From Flavobacteriaceae bacterium (GTDB lineage Bacteria; Bacteroidota; Bacteroidia; Flavobacteriales; Flavobacteriaceae), in assembly GCA_029268555.1 (NCBI GenBank), contig JAQWNN010000010.1, positions 1 to 46,169 of the forward strand: 46,169 nucleotides of DNA, given 5' to 3'. Of the stretch, positions 44,869-46,169 are shown in pieces. The first letter of the stretch is position 1. Each line of letters opens with the position of its first letter. Below the pieces are notes generated by a model. It was not told where the DNA came from. It saw nothing but the letters and a program-made list of their open reading frames with translations, and searched no databases. A program made the position numbers and the translations under genes.

Positions 44869-45598
44869 CTGCTTTCTCAGAATTAAGCTTCTTTTAATAG
44901 GTTGTCTATTCTTGAATATGACCTATTCTCAGTACCCTGATGTTAGGGAGCGGTTAATAAATCTTCCTAATTTTGACAATAAAGTAATTCATTATGGATA
45001 TTTTTTGGGAGTTAACCAGTATGATTTTAAATTTGAATATACTCCTTCCTATTATACTGAACTCAAATACAAAGATGTCGCGGTAGAACAAAAAAAAGGT
45101 TTTAGTGTTGGGCTTATAGGAGATTTAAGGATTAATAAATTTATAAACTTGCGATTTGAACCTGGATTATTTTATAACAGACGTGAATTGATATTTCCCG
45201 AATATCTAGATTTTTCAAGAGAATCTGATCAATTAAGAGAAATAAAATCAACTTTCATTCATTTACCTATACTATTTAAATTCAGCGCTAAAAGAATCAA
45301 TAATTTTAAGCCATTTATTATTGGTGGTTTTTCAACTGATTTCAATCTATCAAGTAATGAAAAAAGTTCAGATGATAATGCTAGTAATATATTTCGAACA
45401 ACCTCTCAAAATATAAATTATGAATTAGGTTTAGGTTTTGATTTTTACCTTTATTATTTTAAGTTTTCACCATCACTAAGAGGCGTTTTTTCAATGCAAA
45501 ATGAAATGATACCTGATTCAAATCCGGAAAGTCCATGGACAGGAAAAATCAATAATATGTTCTCAAGGGGGGTCGCCTTGATCATTTCTTTCGAATAG
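44852..45598 (+). CDS. porT: PorT, type IX secretion / gliding system outer-membrane protein
   Basis: A beta-barrel-type protein of 248 residues required for type IX secretion in Bacteroidota. A signal peptide (KLLLIGCLFLNMTYSQ) is followed by alternating strands of an outer-membrane barrel (GFSVGLIGDLRINKFINLRFEPGLFYNRREL, FIHLPILFKFSAKRINNFKPFIIGG) ending in FSRGVALIISFE. The position directly behind ubiE is the known conserved location of porT in flavobacteria. The start is TTG 44852, overlapping ubiE by 17 nt; no ATG lies before the signal peptide. The stop overlaps the convergent methyltransferase gene by 17 nt. Confidence 0.88.
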   Translation: MVKNLNCFLRIKLLLIGCLFLNMTYSQYPDVRERLINLPNFDNKVIHYGYFLGVNQYDFKFEYTPSYYTELKYKDVAVEQKKGFSVGLIGDLRINKFINLRFEPGLFYNRRELIFPEYLDFSRESDQLREIKSTFIHLPILFKFSAKRINNFKPFIIGGFSTDFNLSSNEKSSDDNASNIFRTTSQNINYELGLGFDFYLYYFKFSPSLRGVFSMQNEMIPDSNPESPWTGKINNMFSRGVALIISFE

Positions 45599-46169
45599 TT
45601 TTATTGTTTCGAAACAATTCGCTTAAAAAAATGGCGCTAGCGGATGCTACATTTAAACTTTCTGCCCTACTAACCTCACCTCTAAATTGAGGTATAGATA
45701 ACTCTCCATTTAAATGATCTAATACTGAAAATGAAATTCCGTGGGATTCACTGCCAAAAACATAGGAAGCTTTTTCAGAGAGCTGAGACTTATAAATTGA
45801 ATCCCCTTTTACAGAAGCACCATAGATTGGTTTTTTTAATTTAGTTAAAGTAGCACCTAAATCATCTACATAATGACAACAAACTCTGACAATAGAACCC
45901 ATTGAAGCCTGAATAACTTTAGGATTAAAACAATCTACAGTATTCTGACTACAAATCAATTCAGACAATCCAAACCAATCACACAATCGTAATATTGTGC
46001 CTAAATTTCCAGGATCACTTACACCATCAACAGCAATTGTAATTGATTCAGCCAAAATATTTTTATTCATAGGTAAATTAAAGATTCCTAATACAGGGCT
46101 TGGTGTTTTAAAGTTTGTAATCATTTTCATTTCATCGAAATTCAGTAAATTTGCTTTAGGGTGAAAATC
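45582..46169 (-). CDS. SpoU/TrmH-family RNA 2'-O-methyltransferase, 5' end cut off
   Basis: The catalytic SPOUT domain of an RNA ribose methyltransferase. Motifs are DGVSDPGNLGTILRLCDWFG, the SAM-binding FGSESHGIS and the final SRAESLNVASASAIFLSELF. The frame continues without a stop from the ATG at 46130 to the window edge (FHPKANLLNFDEMKMI), and family proteins have an N-terminal substrate-binding domain of about 70-100 residues, so the true start lies outside. It is unlike RlmB at 33541 in this N-terminal part; the target RNA is unknown. It lies next to ubiE-porT, a common flavobacterial grouping. Confidence 0.92.
   Translation of the reverse strand, partial: DFHPKANLLNFDEMKMITNFKTPSPVLGIFNLPMNKNILAESITIAVDGVSDPGNLGTILRLCDWFGLSELICSQNTVDCFNPKVIQASMGSIVRVCCHYVDDLGATLTKLKKPIYGASVKGDSIYKSQLSEKASYVFGSESHGISFSVLDHLNGELSIPQFRGEVSRAESLNVASASAIFLSELFRNNKTIRKK

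Noticed and set aside
1-46169. Looked for CRISPR arrays, insertion sequences, integrases, phage genes and toxin-antitoxin pairs
   Set aside because: No regularly spaced repeats, transposase motifs or phage-like genes are present; the window is core genome with a few surface and light-use genes.

Overview
The window is a stretch of chromosome from an AT-rich, marine-type member of the Flavobacteriia (Bacteroidota). The evidence is convergent. Several promoters have the Bacteroidota form (TTTG about 19 nt upstream of TAnnTTTG). There is a SusC/SusD pair, a PorT type IX secretion protein beside ubiE, zinc-free forms of ribosomal proteins L36 and S14, and a flavobacterial-type proteorhodopsin with a divergent Blh retinal synthase. 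I cannot name a species from the sequence alone.

Layout. Positions 1-9060 hold mixed housekeeping genes: a truncated secreted surface protein, a PLP cystathionine/cysteine synthase, a LolC/E-type permease, a NamZ-type muramidase, queE, a VOC protein, an unknown membrane protein, folD and ffh, then blh. From 9256 comes proteorhodopsin, closed by a strong terminator, followed by argS, a small unknown gene, gltA, eno and carA. Positions 16238-33151 are one continuous minus-strand block of 32 genes (rpsL-rpsG-fusA, S10, spc and alpha clusters through rplQ). It appears to be driven by a near-ideal promoter at 33186-33216 and closed by a perfect 12-bp-stem terminator at 16177-16206. Two genes of this block, rpmJ and rpmD, are short and easily missed. 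Positions 33541-39841 (plus strand) carry rlmB, an unknown secreted protein, and a SusC/SusD outer-membrane uptake pair with its own terminator. Positions 39914-46169 carry rarA, the trkA-trkH potassium system, ubiE-porT, and a truncated SpoU methyltransferase.

Functional themes. The block 12382-33151 supplies translation, protein export, transcription and core carbon metabolism. Proteorhodopsin (DTE proton-pump motif, Met at the spectral-tuning position, so probably green-absorbing) with Blh forms a light-driven proton pump module; the carotenoid genes that make beta-carotene are not in the window. PorT, the partial secreted protein and the SusCD pair describe a flavobacterial cell surface.

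Most of the window is ordinary. The best leads are an apparent frame or start-codon problem at a 10-nt homopolymer in the 5' end of blh, a set of promoters whose -7 box nearly touches the start codon (probable leaderless mRNAs), an inverted repeat before rpsD, and three genes of unknown function. I did not find a clearly new multi-gene system.
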